The notes below the pieces were generated by a model. That model had not been told where the DNA came from. It saw only the letters and a list, made by a program, of their open reading frames with translations, and did not search any database. DNA of 36,272 bases from Candidatus Tepidiaquacellales bacterium OLB5 (GTDB lineage Bacteria > Bacteroidota > Ignavibacteria > Tepidaquicellales > OLB5): positions 1 through 36,272 of the forward strand of contig LLZO01000207.1 in assembly GCA_001567545.1 (NCBI GenBank). Reading direction: 5' to 3'. A program made the position numbers and the translations under genes. Below are positions 25,651 to 33,018 of this stretch, one piece after another (position 1 is the first letter of the stretch; each line of letters starts with the position of its first letter).

Positions 25651-26535
25651 ATGGCAACATTAAGAGAAATACGTGACAGGATAGGCAGTATCAAAAATAC
25701 TGAAAAAATTACAAAGGCTATGAAAATGATAGCTTCTGTAAAGTTCCGCAAGGCTCAGCAAAATGTGGTTGCAGCAAGGCCTTATGCAAGGAAGATCAGT
25801 GATATACTCAGAAATCTTATTCCGACCATTGAAAGCTTCGATAATGACCTGCTTAAACAAAGGGAGATAAAGAAGATCTGTGTTGTAGTGGTTGCTGCCG
25901 ATAGAGGCTTGTGCGGTTCGTTTAACACTAATCTTCTGAAAGCGGCTACTGCTTTAATTAACGAAAAGTATGGCGATTATTTAAAGAGCCATGATCTCAC
26001 TGTTTTTCCAATAGGGAAAAAGGCATATGATTATTTCAATAAAAGGAACTATGACCTGTATGCCCGTTCGATAAATATATTTGACAGGCTTACTTTCCCT
26101 GATGCACAGAATGTAGTAAAGGAAATCATCCGCGGATATACTGAAAAGCGCTTTGATAAAGTTGTTATTGTTTATAACGAGTTCAAATCAGTAGTGCAGT
26201 CAAAAACCGTTGAAGAACAGTTTCTTCCTATTCCTCCTTTTGAAACAGCCGAAGGCGGAAAATCAAAAATATCGAATTATATTTTTGAGCCTTCAAGCGT
26301 GGATATTGTAAATAACCTTCTGCCAAGGCACCTGAACACACAGGTATGGCGCATACTGCTGGAATCATTCGCATCAGAACAGGCAGCAAGAATGACAGCA
26401 ATGGATTCTGCTACGACAAATGCAAATGACCTGCTTAACTCGCTTAACCTAACCTATAACCGTGCCCGCCAGGCTAAGATCACAACTGAGATACTTGAAA
26501 TTGTCGGCGGCGCAGAAGCTCTGGCAAAAGGATAA
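25651..26535 (+). CDS. atpG: ATP synthase F1 subunit gamma
   Basis: Gamma is the central rotor shaft. The 294 residues begin with the typical helix MATLREIRDRIGSIKNTEKITKAMKMIASVKFRKAQ and end with the matching helix MDSATTNANDLLNSLNLTYNRARQAKITTEILEIVGGAEAL, which pair to form the shaft. The middle Rossmann-like domain carries DRGLCGSFNTNLLK. Length and ends are normal. It is the last gene of the operon and is followed by a strong terminator, showing that atpD and atpC are absent here rather than just downstream. Confidence 0.97.
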   Translation: MATLREIRDRIGSIKNTEKITKAMKMIASVKFRKAQQNVVAARPYARKISDILRNLIPTIESFDNDLLKQREIKKICVVVVAADRGLCGSFNTNLLKAATALINEKYGDYLKSHDLTVFPIGKKAYDYFNKRNYDLYARSINIFDRLTFPDAQNVVKEIIRGYTEKRFDKVVIVYNEFKSVVQSKTVEEQFLPIPPFETAEGGKSKISNYIFEPSSVDIVNNLLPRHLNTQVWRILLESFASEQAARMTAMDSATTNANDLLNSLNLTYNRARQAKITTEILEIVGGAEALAKG

Positions 26536-26554
26536 AACAATAAGTTTTCGGATT

Positions 26555-26592
26555 AAAAAAAGCGTTCAATTGAAAAATTGAACGCTTTTTTA
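26555..26592 (+). terminator. Rho-independent terminator of the ATP synthase operon
   Basis: An 11-bp perfect stem (26561-26571 with 26576-26586, AGCGTTCAATT / AATTGAACGCT) is closed by a GAAA tetraloop and flanked by an A6 run before and a T run after. The symmetry means it could also stop transcription on the other strand. Confidence 0.93.
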
Positions 26593-26614
26593 ATTTATAA
26601 TATGTTACAATAAT

Positions 26615-26649
26615 GTTGAAGTTGTTTTATTTATGCTGACAACATCAAC
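26615..26649. repeat. Inverted repeat upstream of the NFACT-R gene
   Basis: GTTGAAGTTGT (26615-26625) and ACAACATCAAC (26639-26649) form an 11-bp dyad with one mismatch and a 13-base spacer, just upstream of the -7 element at 26673. It lies where a -33 element would be, so it could be an operator or simply a hairpin. Confidence 0.4.
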
Positions 26650-26672
26650 GCACTCAAAAAGATAAAAAATAT

Positions 26673-26680
26673 TATATTTG
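26673..26680 (+). promoter_or_regulatory. Putative -7 element (TATATTTG) giving a leaderless message
   Basis: TATATTTG fits TAnnTTTG exactly and ends only 3 bases before the ATG at 26684. If used, transcription would start at or within a few bases of the start codon. No -33 TTG is found at the usual spacing. Confidence 0.35.
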
Positions 26681-26683
26681 TAA

Positions 26684-27070
26684 ATGGAAGAAGATAAAAA
26701 TCTCAAATATTTCCGTATTTTTCCCCTGGAAAACGGGTTTGAAGTATGGGCTGGAAAGCACAGTGATGCCAACGATCTTCTGTCATTCAAATACACAAAG
26801 CAAAATGACCTGTGGTTCCACGTCAGAGGAACAAGCGGTTCCCATACAATACTTAAGATTCCGGAGGATTTTGAAGGGGTCATCCCGAAGGATTACATTA
26901 AAACTGCAGCTGAAATTTGCGCTTTTTACAGCAAGGCTAAAAATGCAAAAACAGTGCCTGTAGCTTATACAGAGGGGAAGAATGTATCAAAATATAAAGG
27001 CGCAAAATCTGGCAGTGTGGTAATAAAAGGTGAAAAGGTTATAAAAGTACAGCCGGGGATACCTGTTTGA
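26684..27070 (+). CDS. Stand-alone NFACT-R (DUF814) domain protein
   Basis: The 128 residues correspond to the NFACT-R domain (DUF814), the RNA-binding C-terminal part of RqcH/NEMF-type proteins that bind 60S/50S-tRNA complexes in ribosome rescue. Recognisable blocks are GFEVWAGKHSDANDLLSFKYTKQNDLWFHVRGTSGSHTIL, AAEICAFYSKAKNAKTVPVAYTEGKNVSKYKGAKSGSVVI and a final strand. The NFACT-N and helical domains of a full RqcH are absent, so this is a single-domain protein; short versions of this kind are known. Whether it acts in ribosome quality control is an inference. The ATG is preferred; the only likely promoter element lies directly before it. Confidence 0.88.
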   Translation: MEEDKNLKYFRIFPLENGFEVWAGKHSDANDLLSFKYTKQNDLWFHVRGTSGSHTILKIPEDFEGVIPKDYIKTAAEICAFYSKAKNAKTVPVAYTEGKNVSKYKGAKSGSVVIKGEKVIKVQPGIPV

Positions 27071-27079
27071 AAGAATTTT

Positions 27080-27139
27080 GCGAGCGAAGCGAAGCAATCC
27101 CGTTGATTATTAAGATTGCTTCGTCATTACGTGCATCGC
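27080..27139. repeat. REP-like dispersed palindrome in a convergent intergenic space
   Basis: GCGAGCGAAGCGAAGCAATC and the partly complementary right arm contain CGAAGCAATC (27090-27099) and GATTGCTTCG (27114-27123), a perfect 10-bp stem with a 14-base loop. The wording GCGAGCGAAGCGAAGCAATC…GATTGCTTCGTC is familiar from palindromic repeats scattered between genes in many bacterial genomes, including Bacteroidota. It is the only copy seen in the window. It sits between the converging NFACT-R and TPR genes, where it can also act as a terminator. Confidence 0.65.
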
Positions 27140-27145
27140 AAATCA

Positions 27146-27901
27146 TCAAAAATCATTTATCAGCTTGTTAATCTGTATCTCAACCTCGCTGATCTTGCTT
27201 TCCAGTATCTCTTTCCTTTCAGGCTTTATTTTCAAAAGGTATGTATATGCTTCCATTGCATCGAAGTAATTACCCTGCCTGGCAAAAATATCCGCAAGAG
27301 TTTCGGTTATTATTTTAACTTCAAACTTATTTTTTAATCTTTTCTTTTCGTATGAAGGTTTGGAGTTTTCTTTTTTGAAAAAATGAGGAGACTCAAATAC
27401 TTTCCTGAACTCTTCATAATCATTAGAATCATCAATAAGGTTCAGGTCGATTTTATCAGATGAAAGTTCCTCAATTTCATAACTTGGGAAAAGGTTATAA
27501 TTAAAATCATAATCGTTAAAAACCGGCGCTTTAAATTCAAGCTTAGGAATAATATCATCTTCAAACCGCCTTGAAACTTCAGTTTTCATAAGCTCTGCTG
27601 CAATATCCAGGTATTTCCTGGCTATTGCCATTTCAGGATGCTCGGAAAGCAGCTTTTCGAAAAGATTTTTTGCATCAATAAAATACCTGTTGCTTAAATA
27701 TGCTTTTCCGAGCAGTAAATGAGCTGTTGTATAGCCCGGATAAAATTTTAATCCGGCCTGAAGCAGGTCAATAGCTTCATTAATATTTCCGTTGATCAGA
27801 TAATAATTCGCCAGCTTAACAAACTCCGGCGTGAACGGATTTGCCCTTATTTTGTCTTCCAGTTTCTGGATGAGATATTTTATTATATCTGTATCTACCA
27901 A
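27146..27901 (-). CDS. TPR-containing protein downstream of a glycosyltransferase
   Basis: A 251-residue protein with N-terminal TPR pairs (VKLANYYLINGNINEAIDLLQAGLKFYPGYTTAHLLLGKAYLSNRYFIDAKNLFEKLLSEHPEM). A long acidic, Asp/Asn/Tyr-rich middle (about 115-195) has little repeat structure, and a last TPR-like pair (LADIFARQGNYFDAMEAYTYLLKIKPER) precedes a short coiled end. No signal peptide or membrane helix. The start is TTG at 27901-27899 (context AAATTGG), 7 bases after the glycosyltransferase stop, so the two are cotranscribed and may act together. Function unknown. It is the final gene of the minus-strand series; the REP-like palindrome lies beyond. Confidence 0.8.
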   Translation of the reverse strand: MVDTDIIKYLIQKLEDKIRANPFTPEFVKLANYYLINGNINEAIDLLQAGLKFYPGYTTAHLLLGKAYLSNRYFIDAKNLFEKLLSEHPEMAIARKYLDIAAELMKTEVSRRFEDDIIPKLEFKAPVFNDYDFNYNLFPSYEIEELSSDKIDLNLIDDSNDYEEFRKVFESPHFFKKENSKPSYEKKRLKNKFEVKIITETLADIFARQGNYFDAMEAYTYLLKIKPERKEILESKISEVEIQINKLINDF

Positions 27902-27908
27902 TTTGTTT

Positions 27909-29387
27909 TTATGCAGATTGCTCTGCTGCTTTTTTATTTGTATCTATTACATGTTTTATGGAAAGGTATGCTACCAGTCCGAAACCGAATGTATACATTA
28001 ACTGGAATGGTATTGCTGATATCTGCAGAGTAACAGCAGAAACAACAACGCATGCAAGGCTGTATAATGCAATTATCAGCTCAAGAATTACAGAAAACTT
28101 CACAAATTTTTTATGCACGTATTTCTTATCCTGCCATTTATCCTGGTCGCCTTCAATTCCGTATTTCGGTGTCCTTACGAATTCACTCTTTTTATTTATG
28201 AGCGCTTCATATACAGCTTTGGTATTATTGATTGCGAATCCCATGCTGCCTGCCATAAATACAGGGAACAACAGAATTCTTGAGCGCCAGTCATCGTAAA
28301 CATCTTTCTGCGAATACAAATAAAATAAAAATGATGCAATGAAAGCAAGTACAAAAATTGACATAAAAAGAAAATATGTATCATACAAACCTGTACTTTT
28401 TATTAACACTATCGGCATATTTAACAGGCATGCTACTAAAATAAAAGGGAATACAATGTTGTTGGTTAAATGGAAAGTGCACATTATCTTGGTCTTTAAA
28501 GGAAGCTTGGCAGCCCATACGCGGAACAACATTTTCCTTGCTGTTTCAATGGCTCCTTTTGTCCATCTGAACTGCTGAGATTTAAGTGAATTTATTTCGG
28601 AAGGTACTTCCGAAGGGGTGGTAAAATCAGTTAAATATCTGAATTTCCAGCCCTTTAGCTGAGCCCTGTATGAAAGGTCGAGATCCTCGGTCAAAGTATC
28701 AGCTTCCCAGTTACCTGCATCATAAATACATTCCTTTCGCCACACACCGCTCGTTCCGTTAAAATTAATGAAGTACCCTGCTTTGTTCCTTACCTGCTGC
28801 TCCAGTACAAAGTGGCCGTCAAGGGCTAATGCCTGGATCTGAGTTACCAGTGAATAAGCCCTGTTCAGATGTTCCCATCTTGTCTGTACCATTCCGATTT
28901 TGGGATCTTTAAAAAACGGAAGCACAATTTTGAGGAAATTTTTCCTGGGAATAAAATCTGCATCAAAGATACCGACAAATTCACCGCGGCAGACCTTTAA
29001 TCCTTCTTTTAAAGCGCCTGCTTTATAACCGGTTCTATCGGTACGGTGTATATGATGGATATCAAATCCGCGCAGCCTGTATTCTTTAACAATATTTTCA
29101 ACAATTTCAACGGTTTCATCTGTTGAATCATCAAGTACCTGTATTTCCAGCTTATCAATCGGATAGTCCATTTCGCAAACGGTTTTAATAAGCCTTTCAA
29201 TTACATACATTTCATTATAAATAGGCAATTGCAGTGTAACTACAGGGTAATTTTCAAGCTCATCTGTAAATTTATCCCTTTTATGCCTGTGTTTAAGGTA
29301 ATAATAGATCATTATAAAACCATGTGAACCAAACGTGAATAAGATCATCAGCGATCCTATATAAGTAAACAGTATTATTTCTTCCAA
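27909..29387 (-). CDS. Processive family-2 glycosyltransferase (cellulose synthase-like), integral membrane
   Basis: This 492-residue membrane enzyme has the GT2 catalytic set of processive polysaccharide synthases: VLDDSTDET (86-88 DDS), FDADFIP (DAD at 142-144), TLTEDLDLS (TED at 233-235) and QQFRW (271-275). One helix precedes the catalytic domain and about four follow it (from about 305, 335, 370 and 435). The layout resembles the CslA/glucomannan-synthase-like and BcsA-like groups but without a PilZ domain. The sugar and product are unknown; a glycan for the envelope or matrix is likely. The start is TTG at 29387 (next Met at residue 14). Genes on both sides run the same way: LptE-like 67 bases upstream, TPR 7 bases downstream. 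Confidence 0.92.
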   Translation of the reverse strand: MEEIILFTYIGSLMILFTFGSHGFIMIYYYLKHRHKRDKFTDELENYPVVTLQLPIYNEMYVIERLIKTVCEMDYPIDKLEIQVLDDSTDETVEIVENIVKEYRLRGFDIHHIHRTDRTGYKAGALKEGLKVCRGEFVGIFDADFIPRKNFLKIVLPFFKDPKIGMVQTRWEHLNRAYSLVTQIQALALDGHFVLEQQVRNKAGYFINFNGTSGVWRKECIYDAGNWEADTLTEDLDLSYRAQLKGWKFRYLTDFTTPSEVPSEINSLKSQQFRWTKGAIETARKMLFRVWAAKLPLKTKIMCTFHLTNNIVFPFILVACLLNMPIVLIKSTGLYDTYFLFMSIFVLAFIASFLFYLYSQKDVYDDWRSRILLFPVFMAGSMGFAINNTKAVYEALINKKSEFVRTPKYGIEGDQDKWQDKKYVHKKFVKFSVILELIIALYSLACVVVSAVTLQISAIPFQLMYTFGFGLVAYLSIKHVIDTNKKAAEQSA

Positions 29388-29454
29388 TTTATTTAATTAT
29401 CCTGAATATTCAGTATTATTTATTTAGAGTTAAAATTAATTTATCATTTTTATA

Positions 29455-29970
29455 TTACCAGTTAGAAATTACTTCAAGCAGAATATCTTCCGTGATTTTA
29501 TCTTCAGCAGATTTAACGCCTTCATCCCTTTTACTGAAACCGCCTGTTGAGCTGTCATATTCTCCCCAGTTCGAAAAATCCTTTTTCCATATGTTCTTCT
29601 GCTTCCGCAGATTTGTAAAATCAACCGTAACAACAATTGTAACTTTTCTTCTTGAAACCGTTTCATTGCCTGTCACTACAAGCGCTTCATCTGTAACTGA
29701 TTTCACAACACAATCAAGCAATGCATCTGCCTGGGTTTTTTCTGCATACTCCAGTGTATTATCATTTATAAATTTATTCTTCAGTAAAGTTGTCAGTTCC
29801 TCGCTCAGGTTCGGCAGCCCGAAACCGCTTTCATCTCTTACTGTAGGGATAAAAATTGTTTTTATTCCTTCCGGCGGAGATGCGCCTTTAAAGCTGTAAT
29901 TGCATGAAACGGCTGATAATCCGAAAAGTATTAAAAATAAGTACAGAATTTTATATTTCTTACCCTTCAT
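29455..29970 (-). CDS. lptE: LptE-like LPS-assembly lipoprotein
   Basis: The 171 residues begin with a lipoprotein signal (LILFGLSAVSC, Cys23). The short body then reads as an LptE fold: YSFKGASPPEGIKTIFIPTVRDESGF, two helices around ELTTLLKNKFINDN, strands with ADALLDCVVKSVTDEAL, VSRRKVTIVVTVDFTN and KNIWKKDFSNWGEYD, and a C-terminal helix. LptE plugs the LptD translocon that inserts LPS in the outer membrane; Bacteroidota versions are divergent, so the assignment rests on pattern and lipobox. Its ATG overlaps the stop of the sigma-54 activator gene (TAATG), so translation is coupled. lptD is not in the window. Confidence 0.75.
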   Translation of the reverse strand: MKGKKYKILYLFLILFGLSAVSCNYSFKGASPPEGIKTIFIPTVRDESGFGLPNLSEELTTLLKNKFINDNTLEYAEKTQADALLDCVVKSVTDEALVVTGNETVSRRKVTIVVTVDFTNLRKQKNIWKKDFSNWGEYDSSTGGFSKRDEGVKSAEDKITEDILLEVISNW

Positions 29971-31121
29971 TAATTATACTTTCCGTTCTTTATGCCGTAT
30001 TGTTTAAATTTCCTGTAAAGGGTCCTGTTGCTGATTTTAAGCTTATCTGCAATCCTGTTAATATTTCCGTTATATTTATTGTAATAATAAGTCAGTACTT
30101 CCTGTTCAAATTCATCGTATGTAATATTATCTATTTTATCATCACTGATATAAAAGCCGTCTTCCGGCTCAGCATTAGCTTTTGAGGATTCTAATGTACT
30201 AAGCTGGTGCTTGATATCCATAATATCTTTTTTAAGCTCATACAAAGCGCCGAACAACAGCTGCCGTTCATCCTGTTTATTGAAACCGTTTATTTCTGCC
30301 GGCATAATTTCAGCCTTTGGCATCCCAAGCTGTCTTAATACATCTTCTGTTTCAATAATTTTATCACTGTTTAATGTCAGCAGGCTTTCCGTGAAATTTT
30401 TAAGCTGCCTTACATTCCCGGGCCAGTTATAATTTATGATGCTATCCATAGCATCTGCTGTAATACCTTTAAAATTAACGGAGTTTCGTTCAGTGAACTG
30501 TTTTACAAAATTATCAAACAGTATTTTGATGTCACCTTTTCTTTCGCGAAGCGGGGGGATAACAATATTAATTGATCTTAGCCTGTAATAAAGATCTTCA
30601 CGGAATGAATTTGAAGCTATAAGCTGCTCCAGGTTTTTGTTGGTAGCAGCCAGTATTCTGACATCAACTTTTTCAGTCTTTGTGCCGCCAACTTTCATAT
30701 ACTCACCGTTTTCAATTACCCTCAGAAACTTGACCTGTGTCTGCAGCGGCAGCTCCCCTATTTCATCTAGGAAAATTGTACCTCCATTGGCAGCTTCAAA
30801 GTAACCTTTCCTGTTTTCAATTGCGCCTGTAAATGAACCTTTAATGTGTCCAAAGAGCTCGCTTTCAATAATTCCTTCCGGAATTGCCCCGCAATTTACA
30901 GTAATGAACGGTTTAGCAGATCTGCTGCTGTTTTTGTAAATTTCATTGGCAACAACTTCTTTGCCGGACCCGCTTTCACCGGTAATTAATACTGTTACAT
31001 CAGTAGGTGCAACCTGTTTGATAATTTCACGCAGCTCTACAATGGGAATAGATTCCCCAAGCAAATCACTTTTATACGAATTGCCCTGTTTAAGCATTTT
31101 TTGTGAATTATCCCCGATCAA
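29970..31121 (-). CDS. Sigma-54-dependent transcriptional activator without a receiver domain
   Basis: The 383-residue protein is an enhancer-binding activator of RNA polymerase-sigma-54. The AAA+ domain has Walker A GESGSGKE (48-55), the sigma-54 contact loop as GSFTGA (95-100, where GAFTGA is usual), Walker B GGTIFLDE (113-120) and the arginine-finger region YYRLRSINIVIPPLRERKGDI. A Fis-type helix-turn-helix lies at the C-terminus (NRIADKLKISNRTLYRKFKQYGI). Only about 20 residues precede the AAA+ domain, so no input domain is present, as in PspF. The listed start is TTG at 31121; an in-frame ATG at 31097-31095 (MLKQGNSYKSD) is a fair alternative. The gene overlaps lptE and follows miaB by 31 bases. 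Confidence 0.93.
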   Translation of the reverse strand: MIGDNSQKMLKQGNSYKSDLLGESIPIVELREIIKQVAPTDVTVLITGESGSGKEVVANEIYKNSSRSAKPFITVNCGAIPEGIIESELFGHIKGSFTGAIENRKGYFEAANGGTIFLDEIGELPLQTQVKFLRVIENGEYMKVGGTKTEKVDVRILAATNKNLEQLIASNSFREDLYYRLRSINIVIPPLRERKGDIKILFDNFVKQFTERNSVNFKGITADAMDSIINYNWPGNVRQLKNFTESLLTLNSDKIIETEDVLRQLGMPKAEIMPAEINGFNKQDERQLLFGALYELKKDIMDIKHQLSTLESSKANAEPEDGFYISDDKIDNITYDEFEQEVLTYYYNKYNGNINRIADKLKISNRTLYRKFKQYGIKNGKYN

Positions 31122-31152
31122 TTCTGTATTTATAATTTATTTTATAAGGTAT

Positions 31153-32538
31153 TTAGTTTACAGTTACAGCTTCGCCGAAAAGCGTTGCTGAATTTCCCCT
31201 GGTTATTCTGACCTTAAGCTTATCCCCTGCTTTTGCTCCGTTTACCGGTATTATTACAGTTTTATTCCCGTCAGTTCTTCCGAAGAGCATCTTATCAGAC
31301 TTTTTGCTGATGCCTTCTATAACTATCTCAAAAATATTACCGGTTAATGCTGAATTCTTATCTTCCGATATATTCCTCTGCAGTTCAACAATTTCCATTA
31401 ATCTCCTGGTTTTTGTTTCTTCATCAACATCATCTTCATACTGCCATGCTTTTGTTTTTTCCCGGGGAGAATATTTGAACATATAAGCCCCGTCATACTT
31501 TACTTCACGCATTATATCCAGTGTCATTTTATGGTCTTCTTCGGTTTCCGTGCAGAATCCTGAAATAATATCAGTAGAAAGTGAAACTTCAGGAATCAAT
31601 TTCCTGATATTATTCATAATTTTCATGTAGTGCTCAATTGTGTAGCTTCTTTTCATAAGCTCAAGAACCCTGTCACTGCCTGACTGTACCGGAAGGTGAA
31701 TATATTTACATATATTATCATAAGCTGCAATAGTTTCTATAAGCTTCATTGAAAGGTCCTGCGGATGAGATGTAGTGAACCTGATTCTGACGCCCGGTAC
31801 TGCTTTTGCGCAAGCTGCCAGCAGGTCACTGAAATCAAATTCACCGCTTCTGTAGGAATTTACATTCTGCCCTAGCAGTGTAATATCTTTAAATCCTTCC
31901 TGTTCAAGAATTTTAATTTCATTGATAACACCTTCAAGCGGCCGGCTTCTTTCCCTGCCCCTTGTATACGGCACAACGCAGAAGCTGCAGAACTTATCAC
32001 AGCCCCGCATTACAGAAAGCCATGCGCTTATGCCTTCCTTGCGGATAGGCATGATATCATCGTATGTTTCAACCCTGGAAAGCTTAACAGCTATTCCTTT
32101 TTCCCCTGTATCTATTAAATTATCAATCAAGGAAGGGAGTTTTCTGTATTCATCCGGACCCAAAACAAGATCAACCACTCCTTTTTTTGTTATCAGGTCT
32201 CTTTTCATTCTTTCAGCCATGCAGCCGATAATACCAACAACCAGCTTTGGATTTTTCTTCTTGTATTTTTTAATTTCGGTTAACCGCTGAAGCACCCTTG
32301 CTTCTGCCATTTCACGGATACTGCAGGTGTTTATCAGGATTATTGCTGAATCATCAATATTTTCCGTTATATCATAACCGTTTTTACCCATAATGCCATT
32401 TACAATTTCAGTATCTGCAAAATTCATCTGGCAGCCGTATGTTTCCACATACAGCTTATTCCGGGTACTGTTAACTTCGGTAGTTTCGCCGGTAAAGGTT
32501 TCTATCGGTATATATTTTTCCAGGTCTCTTTCGTCCAA
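31153..32538 (-). CDS. miaB: tRNA-2-methylthio-N6-dimethylallyladenosine synthase
   Basis: MiaB is a radical SAM enzyme that adds a methylthio group to i6A37 of tRNAs. The 461 residues contain the N-terminal UPF0004 cluster cysteines (Cys36 in YGCQMN, Cys72 in NTCSIRE, Cys106 in GCMAER), the radical SAM triad CDKFCSFC (Cys180, 184, 187) in MRGCDKFCSFCVVPYTRGRERSRP, and a C-terminal TRAM domain (IFEIVIEGISKKSDKMLFGRTDGNKTVII). The YGCQMN and SRP blocks favour MiaB over MtaB/RimO. The start must be non-ATG, TTG at 32538: the next Met is inside the first cysteine motif. It follows the lipoprotein gene by 12 bases. Confidence 0.96.
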   Translation of the reverse strand: MDERDLEKYIPIETFTGETTEVNSTRNKLYVETYGCQMNFADTEIVNGIMGKNGYDITENIDDSAIILINTCSIREMAEARVLQRLTEIKKYKKKNPKLVVGIIGCMAERMKRDLITKKGVVDLVLGPDEYRKLPSLIDNLIDTGEKGIAVKLSRVETYDDIMPIRKEGISAWLSVMRGCDKFCSFCVVPYTRGRERSRPLEGVINEIKILEQEGFKDITLLGQNVNSYRSGEFDFSDLLAACAKAVPGVRIRFTTSHPQDLSMKLIETIAAYDNICKYIHLPVQSGSDRVLELMKRSYTIEHYMKIMNNIRKLIPEVSLSTDIISGFCTETEEDHKMTLDIMREVKYDGAYMFKYSPREKTKAWQYEDDVDEETKTRRLMEIVELQRNISEDKNSALTGNIFEIVIEGISKKSDKMLFGRTDGNKTVIIPVNGAKAGDKLKVRITRGNSATLFGEAVTVN

Positions 32539-32550
32539 TTTTTTATAAAA

Positions 32551-33018
32551 TTATTTTATTCCGTAAACTTTAAGGTCCCGTGCACGTATAAATTTAAATT
32601 CATTTTCACCGCAAACCTGCGGACTTAAAAACAATCTCAGTTCATACCATGAAGTTTCAGCAGGAGCATCGATTTCAAAATTATGCTGCATGTTTACCCC
32701 TTCATTGTTCTTCTGGTAAACAATATTGTTATTAATACCGCTGCTGTAATGTACAAAGAAAATTTTTGCCCTGTCACTGGAAGTTAATCCGTCAAATTCT
32801 ACGCGTAATTTTCTGTATCCTGCGGTACTGAATGTGTCATTCAGGAAGTGGAACCTGGTATAATCATAGCAGCCGGTCACAACTGCACTGTCAACAAGTC
32901 CCTGTTGTTCAAAAATAAGGTCATTTTCAGAATTTGTATTTACAATATCGTTTCCGCAGGAAAAGAGCATCAATCCAAACACCGTAATACAGAAATATTT
33001 TATGATAACGGTCAGCAT
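32551..33018 (-). CDS. Unknown lipoprotein between dxs and miaB
   Basis: A 155-residue predicted lipoprotein: hydrophobic signal ending LMLFSCGND (Cys21). The mature part is strand-rich, with DSAVVTGCYDYTRFHFLNDTFSTAGYRKLRVEFDGLTSSDRAKIFF and a C-terminal KFIRARDLKVYGIK, suggesting a small beta-sandwich, perhaps carbohydrate-binding-like (galactose-binding/discoidin proteins often end in a similar 'DLKVYG' strand). That resemblance is weak. Two cysteines remain in the mature chain. Its ATG overlaps the dxs stop (TAATG), so it is translationally coupled to an isoprenoid enzyme. No family is recognised. Confidence 0.72.
   Translation of the reverse strand: MLTVIIKYFCITVFGLMLFSCGNDIVNTNSENDLIFEQQGLVDSAVVTGCYDYTRFHFLNDTFSTAGYRKLRVEFDGLTSSDRAKIFFVHYSSGINNNIVYQKNNEGVNMQHNFEIDAPAETSWYELRLFLSPQVCGENEFKFIRARDLKVYGIK

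Noticed and set aside
29402..29413. Perfect 12-base palindrome CTGAATATTCAG between lptE and the glycosyltransferase gene
   Set aside because: Short and isolated in AT-rich DNA, with no T run or second copy; not enough to call an operator or terminator.
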